This document shows positions 35,901 to 44,487 of a DNA stretch of 64,000 nucleotides, piece after piece (within the stretch, counting starts at the first letter, position 1; each line of letters begins with the position of its first letter). The notes under the pieces were generated by a model. The model was not told the origin of the DNA. It saw nothing but the letters and a program-made list of their open reading frames with translations, and ran no database searches. This DNA is from Fratercula arctica (taxonomy: Eukaryota; Chordata; Aves; Charadriiformes; Alcidae), in contig CANTUZ010000002.1 in assembly GCA_947846985.1 (NCBI GenBank), positions 134,315,889 through 134,379,888 of the forward strand. The letters run 5' to 3'. Made by a program: the position numbers and the translations under genes.

Positions 35901-38900
35901 TTTTTGGGGACCAAATGGATAGGGGGTAGGAAATAAGTCCCCTGGTTCACTTGGCAAATTGATTGTGTTGGACCTCTCCCTCGAACACCCGAGAGGTGGC
36001 GTTATATCCTTACTGGAGTTGAAATAACATCAAGCTAAGGGAAAGTTTTTGCTTGCGGGAAAGCTGATGGTGTTACCACTGCAGCAGGATTTAATCAACG
36101 GTTTGCTGACACTCCCATGCCCTCTGCTGTGCAGTCTGACAATGGCACTCACTTAAAAAAAAGAAAAATATTTTCCAGGAATGGTGTGAACATCATGGAG
36201 TTACCTGGGTGTTCCACCTGTCCTACAGACCCAAAAGTAATGGCACAGTCCAGATGTGGAATGGTCTACTAAAATGAGCTCTAGGGTAAAGTTTATATGT
36301 AGGAAAATGGGATAAAGTCTTACCTTAACCTGCCTGATGCTTAAATAACTGGCAGACACCCGCTGGATGCATAGTGGTACAAGCTCATTTTCCTGCTCTC
36401 CAACCCATAAAACATCTAAAATCCCCATTGTCAGCCTGTCATTTTTCTCAGGGTGATACTGTTCTTATTAACTACCTTCTGACGGTTAAAATATCTGTCA
36501 CACTCGTAACTTCCTGAGAAAAGGGCATATGGGAAACTGTTTCTAAAAGGGGACTCCCTTTAACTTTCACTGAAGCTTGGATAATTCCCAAGACTGAGGA
36601 ACTTTTTACTGCTTCAGGTAATGAACTATACTTGAATGGATTCTTTGGCCTGAACAAACCTGGAGCGTACCCAAGGAATCATCAGTTTACCTTCGTGGAA
36701 ACCTCAGCTGTAAAAAGATGATCACAACACCCACTGTATTGTACCCACCCTTATTTGTACCCTCTTCCTCCCTATTTCAAGCCTGGGATGATAATCGTGT
36801 CATTCAGTTCACGAACATAATTTCTCACGTGGGTAATGAATGAAACTGTTGGTATTGTTTACACCACCCTCAATCTACAGCTGCTAATTCTGGGCAGGTA
36901 GCTGAACCTGCTCCTGAAACATCTTGGTACCAACCTAAGTTGGCATATTCACTCCCCAGCACTCCAAATTATCAAACTCAAACTTTTAAGGCACATTCTT
37001 ATGATAGACCCTATGGTGCACTGCAATGCCCAACATAGAAATTTGTCCTGGGTGGGGAAAACAAGCAATTGTGATTATACTCTGCTCCACAATAGAACAC
37101 AAACTCGGTTTCAGCTGATATGCTATAATCAAACCAGAGTTTGTAATCAATCTAATTTAACCACCACATGGATTTGTAAAAACAAATCAGTGATTATGAA
37201 TGTTTTTAATATTTTGCTACCCTGGAATCTCACATGGACTGTCAATTGGACATTTTGCCAAAGATACTGTAATCTCACTCGTCCTAATTCTACATTCTAC
37301 AGAGTAATGGTTGGTTAAGAACTAACAACAATTGGACCATCTGTAATTGAAATTACACATCTGGCTGTATATACACCAACCTTTTTCACACAATTTGAAT
37401 GAGCCACACTTGCCTGCTTACATTTGATCATCCTGACAATGAAAAAGAGGCTCATCAATGGTGTGAAGAATGTTTCCTTAGAAATTTTATGGTTCCAAAT
37501 CAGCGGCCCAGCATTCCAGCATCCGGATGGTTTTGGCTCTGTGGCACAAATGCCTATAAAAGTCTGGCACAACAATAGACGGGTATTTGTACTAGATCGT
37601 GTCTTGTCCCCTATGCATTTCAATAAAAAATATTTTTTACTTCTACCTTTTTATACAACTGTTACCCTGTACACAACAAGTGTGTTGTGATCAATCCCTT
37701 GGTGCAAAGAATGATGAAATTCCATCAATTTATGTGTGCATTGTTTCCAAGTTTAAGTATTGATGAGATGGAGAGAGCTATTGTAAATATTTCTGCTATG
37801 CTTGAAATTGTCCAAAATGCTACTGTACATGCTTTCAAAAATGTTTGCAATCAGAAATTAGTTCATTTTCACAATTAGCAACTCAAAATCATTGGGTCTT
37901 AGATTATCTTTTAGCGTCACAAGGAAGTATATGTATACAGTTAAACACCACTTGCTGTTTTTATACCAATGAATCTAAACAAACTGAATATGATATAAAC
38001 ATAATTCAATGACAAGTTCCTACTTTTGACCAAGTAGCTCAAGAGCAACTCTTGTCAGAACGTCTACCTGCTGACTAGTTTTTGCTACGGTCCTGGCTAC
38101 CTGACTTTGGAACATGGGCCTGTCGCATTTTGTTAATATTAACTCTTATTATAGCTGTCGGAAATATGTTATTTTGTGCTATATCTTACTTTAGATCTCT
38201 ACGCACATCAATTGCTAATATCAATGTTTTATACTCCCCTTCATCCCTTCAGATGAACAGCCCTTGGATAACACGTCCCATTGCTGCCGTGGAGTCCTCT
38301 TGATGAACCAGTTACTAAGCTGTAGGCTGTGAGCAAGAGGTGACGGTACCACCCCCATTGGCATCCTTCCCTGTTCATGATGGTGTCAAAAGGTGGGGTG
38401 TAACTTATACCCCCTGCTCCTGACCCCTGCTAATATGTTTAGCATAACTAATGCCATTTGATAAGGCAGACGGCCATTCTCTGTGACTGAGCTGGTCATG
38501 TATCAGTCCCCTCTCCCCTCCTCCTCATGGCCCTGAAGGTCCTGCGCACCAAGCAGACTTCTGCTCCCCCTCCCTATCAGCCTCAAGGTCCCTGGGTGCC
38601 AGGACGACTACTCCCCTCCTTATCGGCCTTGAAGATCCCAGGCACACGGCGAACCCAGTGGTGACAACCCCGTCACGTAACAGGGAAGCCCAGCAGCACG
38701 CAGAGCACTGTCCATAAAACCAAGCAGTTACAAGCCCCAAGTGGGACTTGGACCAGAACTGCGTCTGGACTGCGGAACCCGTGATCCCCCAGTGGCCCGG
38801 GACACCTCCACCGTTGTCTGCTTCCTGCAAGGACTGAGTGAGTGGGTTGTATTCTTTTACATGTTTTGAGTCTAGATGATGACTGTGATATTGATACTGC

Positions 38901-41900
38901 AAGCCAAGTATTAAGATTTGACCCAATCTGCAAAGGGTCCAGGCCATCAGGAAGCATAAGCTACACTGTGCTATAAAATTCTGTGCTACGCTACTTACAA
39001 AATGGTGCTACACTAATTCTGATTATAAAACTCCTGTGCTACTGTGACCATAAAACTCTATGCTATGCTGATCATCAAATTCTGTTAAAATAATAAAGCT
39101 TTAACTACAACTTCGTGCTGTCATTATTCTGCCAAAGATCCCCAAAAGAACCTGTCTGTCCTCGCAGTGTCAGGTGACAGTCGTATGGCAGACAAATAGA
39201 CTTCTCCTATAAAATACAGGAATTTGACCAGACTGCTCCTAACTCCACACAGAGACCTTATAACAGACATAAGACTAATGAGATTGCTTTTCGGTACCAG
39301 GCTGAACTATACCTATAAATGATTGTGAGCTTGAGAATTAAATCCAAAATCAAACTGAGGACACTACATGAAGAACAAGAAATTTAGAAAACTTTCCATT
39401 TCCTTTGAGAATTCCATTATTGAAAACAAACATGACTGACCTGAGGCAAGGACTTGTCCCCACATGCGTGCATTTTCAGTTTCATTAATGCCACTTTTGC
39501 GGCTGTCTCACTGTTTTTCGCTCCCTTACGTTTTTTGCTTTTTGCTTCCTCATTCTTTTTAGAATCTGCGAACAATATTATTCCTGTTAGTGTGATGAAT
39601 CAGACTGTCTCCTGAACACATCTTCGAATTAGTCTATTGGGCCTCATTATATCTCCAAGGTTCCCATCCCTTTCATGTCCTCCTGAGGCCATGATATCAG
39701 GTACCCCTATTCAAGAATATTTGGAATTGTTACGGTTCTAATTGAACTCCTTTACACTGAAAAGTAGATGAATACTATCACAAGGTAAACACAGTTTGCA
39801 AAAGCCAAATAGATAAAAATTCCTAAGTTTCTACACCTGTGGCCATCACAGCATTCATATGGTAAGAGTTTCAGCTCTTCCCTTCTACATATACATTCTA
39901 CTGTCCGATTAGGCAGTGCTGTTTATTCTCTTTCCTGACCTAGAGCTTGTTTAAATACTGCAAAACCTGACATTGTAGACTCACATTTTTTTTCCATCTT
40001 GGTTGTGTAGGTATAATCCCAGCAGACAGGCATGTGCACCCAATAACATACAATTGCATTATGTGCACATGAATTAATATGCAAATAATAATGCCTAGGT
40101 ACAATTCATTACATTAGTATTTGTAGAATGAGAACAGGACAATAATTCTGAAATACATCTGAGCCCTATTTAATCTTTAAAGATTCTCTTTAGAGACATA
40201 TGCCACTGTTGTCTCAGTCTAGATGAACAACATTATGTGCTGACATGTGAGTTTAGGGCTGTTTAGACAAAGGACTCCCATTCTTTCTTCTTATTTGGTC
40301 AAACCTGAACCCTCAGAGGAGGTCACAAGCTCAAACAGCTTTCTGAAGAAAATGGTAGAATATATATCCCACTGTACTTGCCTACAATATGTTTAACTAG
40401 CTGCTGGGTGGCAGCCATTCGAGGTTTTGGTGTGTCCAGTTTCTCACATTCATGGTCTGACTGATGCCGGTGTCTGTAAACAACAGTGTAAAACTTTTAT
40501 TACCTTTTCCACACACTAATGAATGAATATTGATGTTTAAACATTCCGTTTCACTCACCTTAGACAAAAATGTTTTTCACAGTAGGGACATAAAACTGGC
40601 AAAAGCTCCTTTCCATTGCAGTCCTTGTATGAGCATGGGTAAGACCTGTGCTGATCTGGTTTCACAGAATTGTTTCTTATATTCACCTAGATATTAGTAC
40701 AAAATATTTTGTGTAAATAAACATATATTACAGATAGAAGTCACCACCCCAGCTTTCCAGAAGAACTGTGCTAGCTCTCCATTCTACGGACAAAATTAGT
40801 TCAGCAATTCTCTCCTACTTTTGTCATGGTTAAGTTTTGCTCAGTGTTATAAAAAGAACCATCATCCTACTCAAACTCAATTTACTTTGGACAGGCAGAA
40901 AAAGTAGATTCATTTTTTTAATCTTGTCACATTCTTGGTTAAATAATTCATACTTATATACTGTGTGTACATATCTAATCTGAAAATAAACAGTTAAGTT
41001 GCACAGAATTTTAAGTAGTCATATATTATCAGATTACCTCAGAACACCCATGAGCATCCCGGCTCCTGTGCTGAAGGCTTTGTGCAAGAGAAGAAAATAC
41101 CACACCGTTATCAATATTTCAGGAACAGAAAATTGCATGTGAAAACACTTAAGTGTTTAAAAAGTGATCTGACAAGTTTTATCAAGAGAACACTTCAATG
41201 AAATAATGAATCTTCTCCAAAATCCGTTCTAATCTATGCATTTCACGTCTTGAACAGATTGACCATATTCTTTCTGAGTATGTAAAACATACTCAGCTCT
41301 TGGAACTTATGCCCCAAGATAACAAACCTTTTCAAGAGAATAAGAACATTAGCATGCTTAAGAATTTAGCTCAAAGCAACTGCAGTTTGTCTGTTTTAAT
41401 GGATTTTGAATCGCCTTCTACAACAGCAGAAATTCCTTGAAGGCTTCTAACATGTTAAAGTGAAATCTGCCCTCAGTTTATCTGAGCTTATCTCAACCGC
41501 CCTCTGTTAATCTGAAATGTAAATCAAAGTGCAAGCCCTGATTTGAACCTTGGAAGAAACTTCATTTTTTTTTCCTACAAGAAAAGATACCACCACCTCC
41601 CCCCCAAAAAAAACCAGTACAAAACAGGGTCTAAGATAGATGCCTTCCAAAATAATCTACCTGTACTCTAGAAATATTCCCACTGACTTCAAAGCTCCAC
41701 AACTGCTCATGAAAAGATGTGGCAAGTTCAATGAAACAACTATTTTTTAACTAAACATATCTGAATTGAGTCACAGAATGTTTTATACAACATTTAGGTC
41801 TACACAGCTGCCATACTGAAATCTTAGAGGAAAATCAACTTAATTTCCTTTTATGACAAGGTCACCCATCTAGTTGACCTAGGGAAGCCAGTAGATGTGG

Positions 41901-44487
41901 TGTTTTGGGGTTTATAGCAAAGCTTTTTATCTCTCACAGCACCCTTCTGGATAAAACGTCCAGCACACAGCTAGACAAGTCCCTAATACGTTGGGTGAGC
42001 AATTGGCTGACAGGTCAGGCTCAAACGTTTATAGTAAATGGGGTTGCATCAGACTGGCAGTCAGTCACCAGTGGGGTTCCCCAGGGCTTGATTTTAGGGC
42101 CAGCACTCTTTGATGTTTTTATAAATGATCTGGACACAGGAACTGAATGTACATTAAGTAGCTTTGCTGACAATACTAAACTAGGAGGAGCTGTGGATTC
42201 CCTTGAGGGTAGAGAGGCCTTACAGAGAGATCTGGATACACAAGAGAGCTGGGCAATCACCAACCGTATGAAATTTAACAAGAGCAAGTGCCAGATTCTC
42301 CATCTGGGATGGGGTAATCCTGGTTATACATACAAATTGGGGGACGAGAGGCTGAAGAGCAGCCCTACAGAAAGAAATCTGGGGGTTTGAGTTGATGGCA
42401 AGTTGAATATGAGTCAACAGTGTGCCCTGGCAGCCAAAAGGGCCAACCAAGTCCTGGAGTGCATCAAGCACAGCATAGCTAGCTGGTCGAGGGAGGTGAT
42501 TGTCCCACTCTACACTGCACTGGTACGGCCCTACCTTAAGTCCCTTGTGCAGTTTTGTGCCTCAATATAAGAAGGACATCAAACTGTGTGTCCAGAGGAA
42601 GGCAAACAAGATGGTGAAAGGTCTCCAGGGCAAGACTTACAAGGAGTGGCTGAGGTCACTTGGTTTGTTCAGCTTGGAGAAATGAAGGCTGAAGGGTGAC
42701 CTCATCACTTCCTCAAGGGAGGCAGCAGAGGAGGAGGTGCTGATCTCCTCTTTTGGGTGAGGTGACCAGCAACAGGACACGAGAAAATGAAATAAAGCTG
42801 TCAGGGGAAGTTCAGACTGGACATTAAAAAAAGGGTTGGTGGGTCACTGGAACAGGCTCCCCAGGGAACTGGTCACAGCACCAAGCCTGTCAGAGTTCAA
42901 GGAGTGTTGGGATGATGCTCTTAGTCATATGGTTTAGTTTTAGGTAGTCCTGCTAGGAGCAGGGAGTTGGACTCACTGATCCTTATGGGTCCCTTCCAAC
43001 TTGAGATATTCTGTGACTCTATGAACTTACCAAAAGACACCTGAACAGCCATCACATACAAAGGGGAGAAAATCTGAAACAGATTTGTTTTCAGTTAGAC
43101 AACATTATTGTTGTTTTGCTAACAGTTTCTAGCTTAATTTTTACACGATTAACTTTTGCTTACCTGTATCATGGGTTAGGTAACTTTACAAGGACACTTA
43201 GCAATTGCATCTACCCACTACCTAGAAGTGGCTTTTGTAACACAGTTACACTGTTAACTCCTCTAGTTAGTATTACTGAAAAACATACAAGGAGGTAAAT
43301 TATGTTTAGATACATTCCAGAACTTGGAATTATGCTTTAAATTAATTTTTTTTCAGTATCAAACTTTGAAACTAGAACAGTTGCCTAGTCATCAAACTTA
43401 CCAGTTATGCTAAAAATTGCATTTATTGTGAGACCACTCAGAATACTATTTACTGACTGCTGGAGCACTGGACATTTTACATTTTTATTATACGGCTTGC
43501 CAAGTGGAGAAGATGCTATCCCTTCCAAAAAGCCAGCATCCCCTCAATTTGACAGTCCTCACGATCTTGCTCCTTCCCCTCTATCCTTTGTATCATACAT
43601 ACCGCCCTTGGGTATTTAAACTCCACATCCTTCTTAAGTCTTTGCACACATCCCCCACCTACTGCATCAGTTCCTACAGATAAAATCACTTCACTATCTG
43701 CTGCACTCAACCACACCACCAATGACAGCAAATGCCCACCTCCAGGCCATTACTCCATTTCTCCATCCTTCAGATTTGGTCTTAATGGACCACCATGCAA
43801 CTGGACTACACAGCTCAGGTCACGAAGATCTCAGTCACTTCATCTATACGACCAAATGCTCCCATCAGAAAGCTTGCAGTACAAGCTGTTTTGCTACCTC
43901 TTTCCGAAAGGTTACATTTTCATGAACACCGTTCCTGAGATCAGTGACGGCAAGCAAGGATGAAGGATGGAGAAACAGGGTAACAACAGTCGGCAAAGCA
44001 GGGGATTTACCACCCGCTGACACAACCGAAACGACTGGCCCTGGCAGCGGACCGGGCAGGCCTGCAGCAGCGCGGAGGCCGCCCCGAGGGGGCGACAACC
44101 ACCTCACGGCCCCCTCAGCACCGCCCCCGGCCCCCTCAGGGGGTGACACCACCTCATGGCCCCCTCAGCACCGCCCCCGGCCCCCTCAGGGGGCGACACC
44201 ACCTCATGGCCCCCTCAGCACCGCCCCCGGCCCCCTCAGGGGGCGACACCACCTCATGGCCCCCTCAGCACTGCTCCCGGCCCCCTCAGGGGGCGACACC
44301 ACCTCATGGCCCCCTCAGCACTGCTCCCGGCCCAGCGTCCCCGCCTCCACGCCGCGGGAGGCCGGGCCCTGCCTCTGCGACTCTCGTGGGGCCTCTGCGA
44401 CTCTCGTGGGGACCCGCCGTGCCCTCGCTTACCGAGCTGGCGGCAATCCGCCACCCCGCAGTGCTGCCCCAGCTCCAGCTCTGCCAT
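29819..44487 (-). CDS. ZFAND1: AN1-type zinc finger protein 1, complete in 8 coding exons
   Basis: In mammals this protein helps recruit p97/VCP and the 26S proteasome to arsenite-induced stress granules and so promotes their clearance. The coding exons in transcript order are 44487-44433, 43073-43031, 41077-41038, 40686-40559, 40473-40382, 39565-39441, 30302-30147 and 29989-29819. They total 810 nt, that is 269 residues plus TAA (human 268), with phase kept throughout. Two AN1 fingers fit C-x4-C-x9-C-x2-C-x4-C-x2-H-x5-H-x-C exactly: Cys10/15/25/28/33, His36/42, Cys44, and Cys64/69/79/82/87, His90/96, Cys98. A Lys-rich linker (about 120-160) leads to a C-terminal ubiquitin-like region (about 162-265, including YNGGNIILEY). 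Oddities are a GC donor in intron 5, a 9.1-kb intron 6 enlarged by an ERV, and a CR1 next to the exon 2 donor. The gene appears functional. Confidence 0.96.
30147..30302 (-). CDS. ZFAND1: ZFAND1 coding exon 7
   Basis: Codes residues 162-213 (TERIYFQVFLPKGNKEKSKP and onward), the first half of the ubiquitin-like region. The acceptor is TTCTAG and the donor is CAG|GTAAAT; phase 0 at both ends. Confidence 0.96.
30303..33116. other. ZFAND1 intron 6, part on the exon 7 side
   Basis: AT-rich intron sequence between exon 7 and the ERV. It contains one old CR1 fragment (31,671-31,980). Open frames of up to 106 codons on the plus strand show no domain. Nothing else recognised. Confidence 0.7.
31671..31980 (-). 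mobile_element. Old CR1 LINE fragment
   Basis: Opens with GATCATAGAACCAG and AGGAAGGACCTCTGG, the reverse complement of a diverged CR1 terminus. It continues through blocks matching the CR1 3' UTR and the ORF2 end (CTGTTCCAAAGTCTAACCAC, CCTTTTGCTGTGCACCTCC). It is much more diverged than the other copies, so probably an older insertion. Confidence 0.75.
33117..33873 (+). repeat. 5' LTR of the ERV
   Basis: 757 bp, begins TGTGAC and ends GGTGACA. It pairs with the copy at 38,399-39,179, from which it differs by about 26 substitutions and three indels on hand count (about 3-4 %). AATAAA at 33,780-33,785 fits the LTR poly(A) signal, with R/U5 following. A 140-codon antisense frame (33,238-33,660) is shared with the other LTR but shows no coding constraint. 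Confidence 0.93.
33882..33900 (+). other. Possible primer-binding site region of the ERV
   Basis: TGGTGTAGTTGGCAGAATC begins 8 bp after the 5' LTR and has the TGG start of a tRNA-complementary site. The spacing is larger than the usual 0-3 bp and I could not assign a tRNA, so this is tentative. Confidence 0.3.
33935..34960 (+). pseudogene. Degenerate gag-like region of the ERV
   Basis: A run of short frames rich in Lys, Arg and Glu, opening with a 61-codon frame (33,935-34,120). Beyond it lie pieces with the composition of a capsid (short stretches around 34,560-34,900), broken by stop codons and at least one frameshift. The assignment to gag rests on position after the 5' LTR and on composition; no zinc-knuckle motif was seen. 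Not functional. Confidence 0.5.
34962..35130 (+). mobile_element. CR1 LINE tail nested inside the ERV
   Basis: The sequence GTGGTGGAAGCCCCATCCCT, then CTGGATGGGTCTCTGAGCAG, and the 3' end ATTCTATGATTCTATG are a 169-bp CR1 tail lying within the retroviral internal region. It carries a 13-bp tandem duplication (GGCAGGGGGGTTG, twice). Its insertion must be later than that of the ERV. Confidence 0.94.
35131..36460 (+). pseudogene. pol remnant with integrase core motifs, inactivated
   Basis: Short frames retain integrase landmarks. The first catalytic Asp lies in WQIDCVGPLP (codon at 35,961), and the second in SDNGTH (codon at 36,138). In the third motif (SNGTVQMWNGLLK, about 36,238) the catalytic Glu is replaced by Gln (codon at 36,250). 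Stop codons lie between the motifs, and an A-rich insertion near 36,155 shifts the frame. No reverse-transcriptase or protease motifs were found, and the interval is too short to hold them. It is dead. Confidence 0.75.
36900..38310 (+). pseudogene. env remnant of gammaretrovirus type, interrupted
   Basis: The surface-subunit part (frame 37,001-37,318) is packed with about nine N-x-S/T glycosylation sites, typical of a retroviral surface protein. The transmembrane-subunit part contains a C-x6-CC motif (codons 37,932-37,958) and a hydrophobic membrane span (about 38,110-38,190) followed by a short basic tail. Several stop codons and frame changes separate the pieces, so no full-length envelope can be made. 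Class assignment rests on the C-x6-CC motif. Confidence 0.8.
38388..38398 (+). other. Polypurine tract of the ERV
   Basis: AAAAGGTGGGG, purines broken by one T, lies immediately before the 3' LTR start. This is the expected place and composition for the plus-strand primer. Confidence 0.7.
38399..39179 (+). repeat. 3' LTR of the ERV
   Basis: 781 bp, begins TGTAAC and ends GGTGACA. Compared with the 5' LTR it has an extra TCCTCC-type hexamer near 38,518 and about 25 extra bases near 38,953-38,980, and lacks 6 bases near 39,105. AATAAA lies at 39,092-39,097. Confidence 0.93.
39180..39440. other. ZFAND1 intron 6, part on the exon 6 side
   Basis: About 260 bp of unique intron sequence between the ERV and exon 6. 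Nothing else recognised. Confidence 0.7.
39441..39565 (-). CDS. ZFAND1: ZFAND1 coding exon 6
   Basis: Codes residues 121-161 and completes Asp120. It is Lys-rich (SKKRKGAKNSETAAKVALMK). The acceptor is TTCGCAG and the donor is CAG|GTCAGT. Confidence 0.95.
40382..40473 (-). CDS. ZFAND1: ZFAND1 coding exon 5, with GC donor
   Basis: Codes residues 90-119 and completes Arg89. It supplies His90, His96 and Cys98 of the second AN1 finger, then TPKPRMAATQQLVKHIV. The acceptor is TTTACAG. Phase demands that the exon end at GTAG|GCAAGT, a GC donor with otherwise perfect consensus. Confidence 0.93.
40559..40686 (-). CDS. ZFAND1: ZFAND1 coding exon 4, second AN1 finger
   Basis: Codes residues 47-88 and two bases of Arg89. 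It carries Cys64, Cys69, Cys79, Cys82 and Cys87. The acceptor is ATATCTAG and the donor is AAG|GTGAGT. Confidence 0.95.
41038..41077 (-). CDS. ZFAND1: ZFAND1 coding exon 3 (40 nt)
   Basis: A very small exon coding residues 34-46 (LQHRSRDAHGCSE) and the last base of Cys33. The acceptor CACAAAG|C is chosen over the CAG six bases later because only it completes the Cys codon and keeps the Leu-Gln before His36. The donor is GAG|GTAATC. Confidence 0.92.
41850..43023 (+). mobile_element. CR1 LINE, about 1.17 kb, in ZFAND1 intron 2
   Basis: The longest CR1 here. It spans part of the ORF2 reverse transcriptase (LIRWVSNWLTGQAQ, GVPQGLILGP, FINDLD) to the 3' end (CCCTTCCAACTTGAGATATT, CTGTGACTCTATG). 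The polymerase active-site motif is changed: the expected F/YADD reads FADN. A stop codon follows at 42,388, so it is dead. It is antisense to ZFAND1. Its 3' terminus lies at intron position +8 of the exon 2 donor. Confidence 0.95.
43031..43073 (-). CDS. ZFAND1: ZFAND1 coding exon 2 (43 nt)
   Basis: Codes residues 20-32 (FLPFVCDGCSGVF), completing Asp19 and starting Cys33. It supplies Cys25 and Cys28 of the first AN1 finger. The acceptor is GTTTCAG and the donor is TTG|GTAAGT, which is followed almost at once by the CR1 end. Confidence 0.94.
43074..44087. other. ZFAND1 intron 1, unique part
   Basis: About 1 kb of intron between exon 2 and the minisatellite. Sequence is AT-rich to about 43,930, then enters the CpG island. 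Open frames of up to 71 codons show no domain. Nothing recognised. Confidence 0.7.
44088..44331. repeat. 50-bp minisatellite, about five units
   Basis: Units of exactly 50 bp start at 44,101, 44,151, 44,201, 44,251 and 44,301 (ACCTCATGGCCCCCTCAGCA opens each). Every full unit contains the short palindrome CCCCCTCAGGGGG. The first three units carry CACCGCCCCC and the last two CACTGCTCCC, so variants are ordered along the array. It lies about 100 bp inside ZFAND1 intron 1. Since 50 is not a multiple of 3 and units lack stops, all three plus frames stay open, giving spurious frames of up to 267 codons. Confidence 0.95.
44372..44411. repeat. 20-bp tandem duplication
   Basis: CTCTGCGACTCTCGTGGGGC-type unit present twice in tandem, between the minisatellite and the ZFAND1 exon 1 donor at 44,432. 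It lies in intron 1, about 20 bp from the splice site. Confidence 0.85.
44433..44487 (-). CDS. ZFAND1: ZFAND1 coding exon 1
   Basis: Codes residues 1-18 (MAELELGQHCGVADCRQL) and one base of Asp19. Cys10 and Cys15 open the first AN1 finger. The donor is CTCG|GTAAGC. The start matches the vertebrate N-terminus. Confidence 0.95.

Larger units (their letters stand above)
33117..39179 (+). mobile_element. Endogenous retrovirus with two LTRs, env present, coding capacity lost
   Basis: A 6.06-kb provirus in ZFAND1 intron 6, antisense to the gene. Order: 5' LTR 33,117-33,873; interrupted gag-like region about 33,935-34,960; a nested CR1 34,962-35,130; a pol remnant with integrase motifs about 35,131-36,460; an env remnant about 36,900-38,310; a polypurine tract; 3' LTR 38,399-39,179. 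Many stop codons and frameshifts occur in every gene, and no protease or reverse-transcriptase domain was recognised, so a large internal deletion is likely. The env transmembrane part has the C-x6-CC motif of gammaretrovirus-type envelopes, suggesting a class I (gamma-like) ERV. I could not find a convincing target-site duplication. Confidence 0.92.

Noticed and set aside
33238..38947. Matching 140-codon antisense frames in both LTRs (33,238-33,660 and 38,525-38,947), which look like a conserved protein.
   Set aside because: They are simply the same LTR stretch twice. Most of the substitutions between the copies that fall in the frame change the amino acid (five changed positions against one silent by hand count), so there is no sign of protein-level constraint.
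41905..42390. A 161-codon frame with reverse-transcriptase motifs.
   Set aside because: It is the CR1 ORF2 fragment, with the active-site Asp pair altered and the frame closed by a stop; not a host gene.
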